A stretch of DNA of 64,000 nt, taken from positions 1 through 64,000 of the forward strand of contig ONLQ01000001.1 in assembly GCA_900318665.1 (NCBI GenBank). The letters are read 5' to 3'. Made by a program: the position numbers and the translations under genes. The DNA comes from an uncultured Bacteroidales bacterium. Lineage in GTDB: Bacteria > Bacteroidota > Bacteroidia > Bacteroidales > P3. Shown in pieces: positions 63,773-64,000 of this stretch. The notes beneath the pieces are model-generated. The model was not told the DNA's origin. It did no database searches and worked only from the letters and a program-made list of their open reading frames with translations. Each line of letters starts with the position of its first letter. Within the stretch, counting starts at the first letter, position 1.

Positions 63773-63824
63773 ACCAATCACAGATCACAGTTCACAGATC
63801 ACCAATCACAGATCACAGTTCACA
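63773..63824 (+). repeat. 24-bp direct repeat with GATC spacer
   Basis: Bases 63773-63796 and 63801-63824 are identical (core AATCACAGATCACAG) with GATC between, period 28 bp, in the gap before the last gene. Confidence 0.85.
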
Positions 63825-63858
63825 ATAAAGAAATAAGAACAAAAAAAGTATAAATCCC

Positions 63859-64000
63859 ATGAGAAAAAACTTACGTTTCTTTGCAAGCCTGATGGCAATG
63901 ATGCTTGCCGTAGGAGGCATCACGGCACAAACACCCATGCCACCTCAACTCTTCACCTATCAGGCTGTCGTGCGCGACGGTGCCAACCACATTGTCCGCA
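63859..64000 (+). CDS. Secreted protein, 5' end only (runs off the window)
   Basis: Forty-seven codons are visible from ATG 63859: a signal peptide (MRKNLRFFASLMAMMLAVGG...AQ) and the mature start PPQLFTYQAVVRDGANHIV. FxYQAVVRD is a common opening of long Bacteroidota surface proteins with collagen- or tail-fibre-like parts and T9SS tails; the rest is outside the window. It is in the same direction as the barrel gene, 99 nt on. Confidence 0.65.
   Translation, partial: MRKNLRFFASLMAMMLAVGGITAQTPMPPQLFTYQAVVRDGANHIVR

Overview
The window reads as a chromosome segment of a member of the Bacteroidota, most likely order Bacteroidales. The evidence is: many secreted proteins ending in a type IX secretion system (T9SS) sorting domain (a YPNP motif plus a basic Lys-rich end); promoters of the Bacteroidota type (TTTG, about 20 nt, TAnnTTTG); lipoproteins with loose lipoboxes; DUF4271, DUF4369-like and S46 families; and the neighbour order hisS / DUF4271 / hemD / rnpA / yidD. 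No rRNA, tRNA, CRISPR array or intact insertion sequence was recognised. The species cannot be named from the sequence.

Layout. 1-7928: four tandem genes for surface proteins built from InlB-like (Listeria-Bacteroides) repeats with T9SS C-termini; the first is cut by the window edge. 8009-16505: housekeeping and envelope genes (mannose-6-phosphate isomerase with a His/Cys-rich tail, a thioredoxin-fold protein, efp, an M28/glutaminyl-cyclase-like lipoprotein coupled to an LtaS-like sulfatase-fold enzyme, yicC, apbE). 16652-19576: a T9SS cargo protein and a short-chain dehydrogenase. 19885-24623: a leftward run of eight closely spaced genes, none a recognised system: a protein with 11-residue amphipathic repeats plus a glycine-rich hydrophobic region, a soluble helical protein, two tandem DUF4230 proteins, a 39-residue membrane peptide, a coiled-coil protein, a probable GNAT acetyltransferase and a small membrane protein. 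A structured small RNA with a consensus promoter and terminator lies just beyond it (24788-24997; possibly 6S RNA).

25398-32127: leftward conserved cluster hisS, coiled-coil outer-membrane-type protein, DUF4271 protein, hemD (with an unusual low-complexity tail), rnpA, yidD and a nucleotide-sugar dehydrogenase. 32457-37195: a short surface-polysaccharide cluster of the dTDP-Fuc3NAc type (two fdtA-like genes, a truncated acyltransferase, fdtB, a flippase, a glycosyltransferase). 37449-47178: uvrD/pcrA, dnaE, dtd and a B12-dependent ribonucleotide reductase. 47351-53959: a secreted C10 protease with BACON and tandem repeats, mnmA, prfA and a lipoprotein. 54282-64000: two more InlB-repeat T9SS proteins, a DPP7-type S46 peptidase preceded by a long inverted-repeat element, a 950-residue SprB-like T9SS protein, an outer-membrane beta-barrel protein and the start of another secreted protein.

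Taken together, the region encodes a protein-using, envelope-rich lifestyle: T9SS exports the repeat proteins and the C10 protease, DPP7 trims peptides in the periplasm, and the QC-like enzyme may cyclise the N-terminal glutamine of exported proteins after signal peptide removal. The leftward accessory operon at 19885-24623 is the best candidate for an undescribed system; its membrane-associated character is visible, its function is not.
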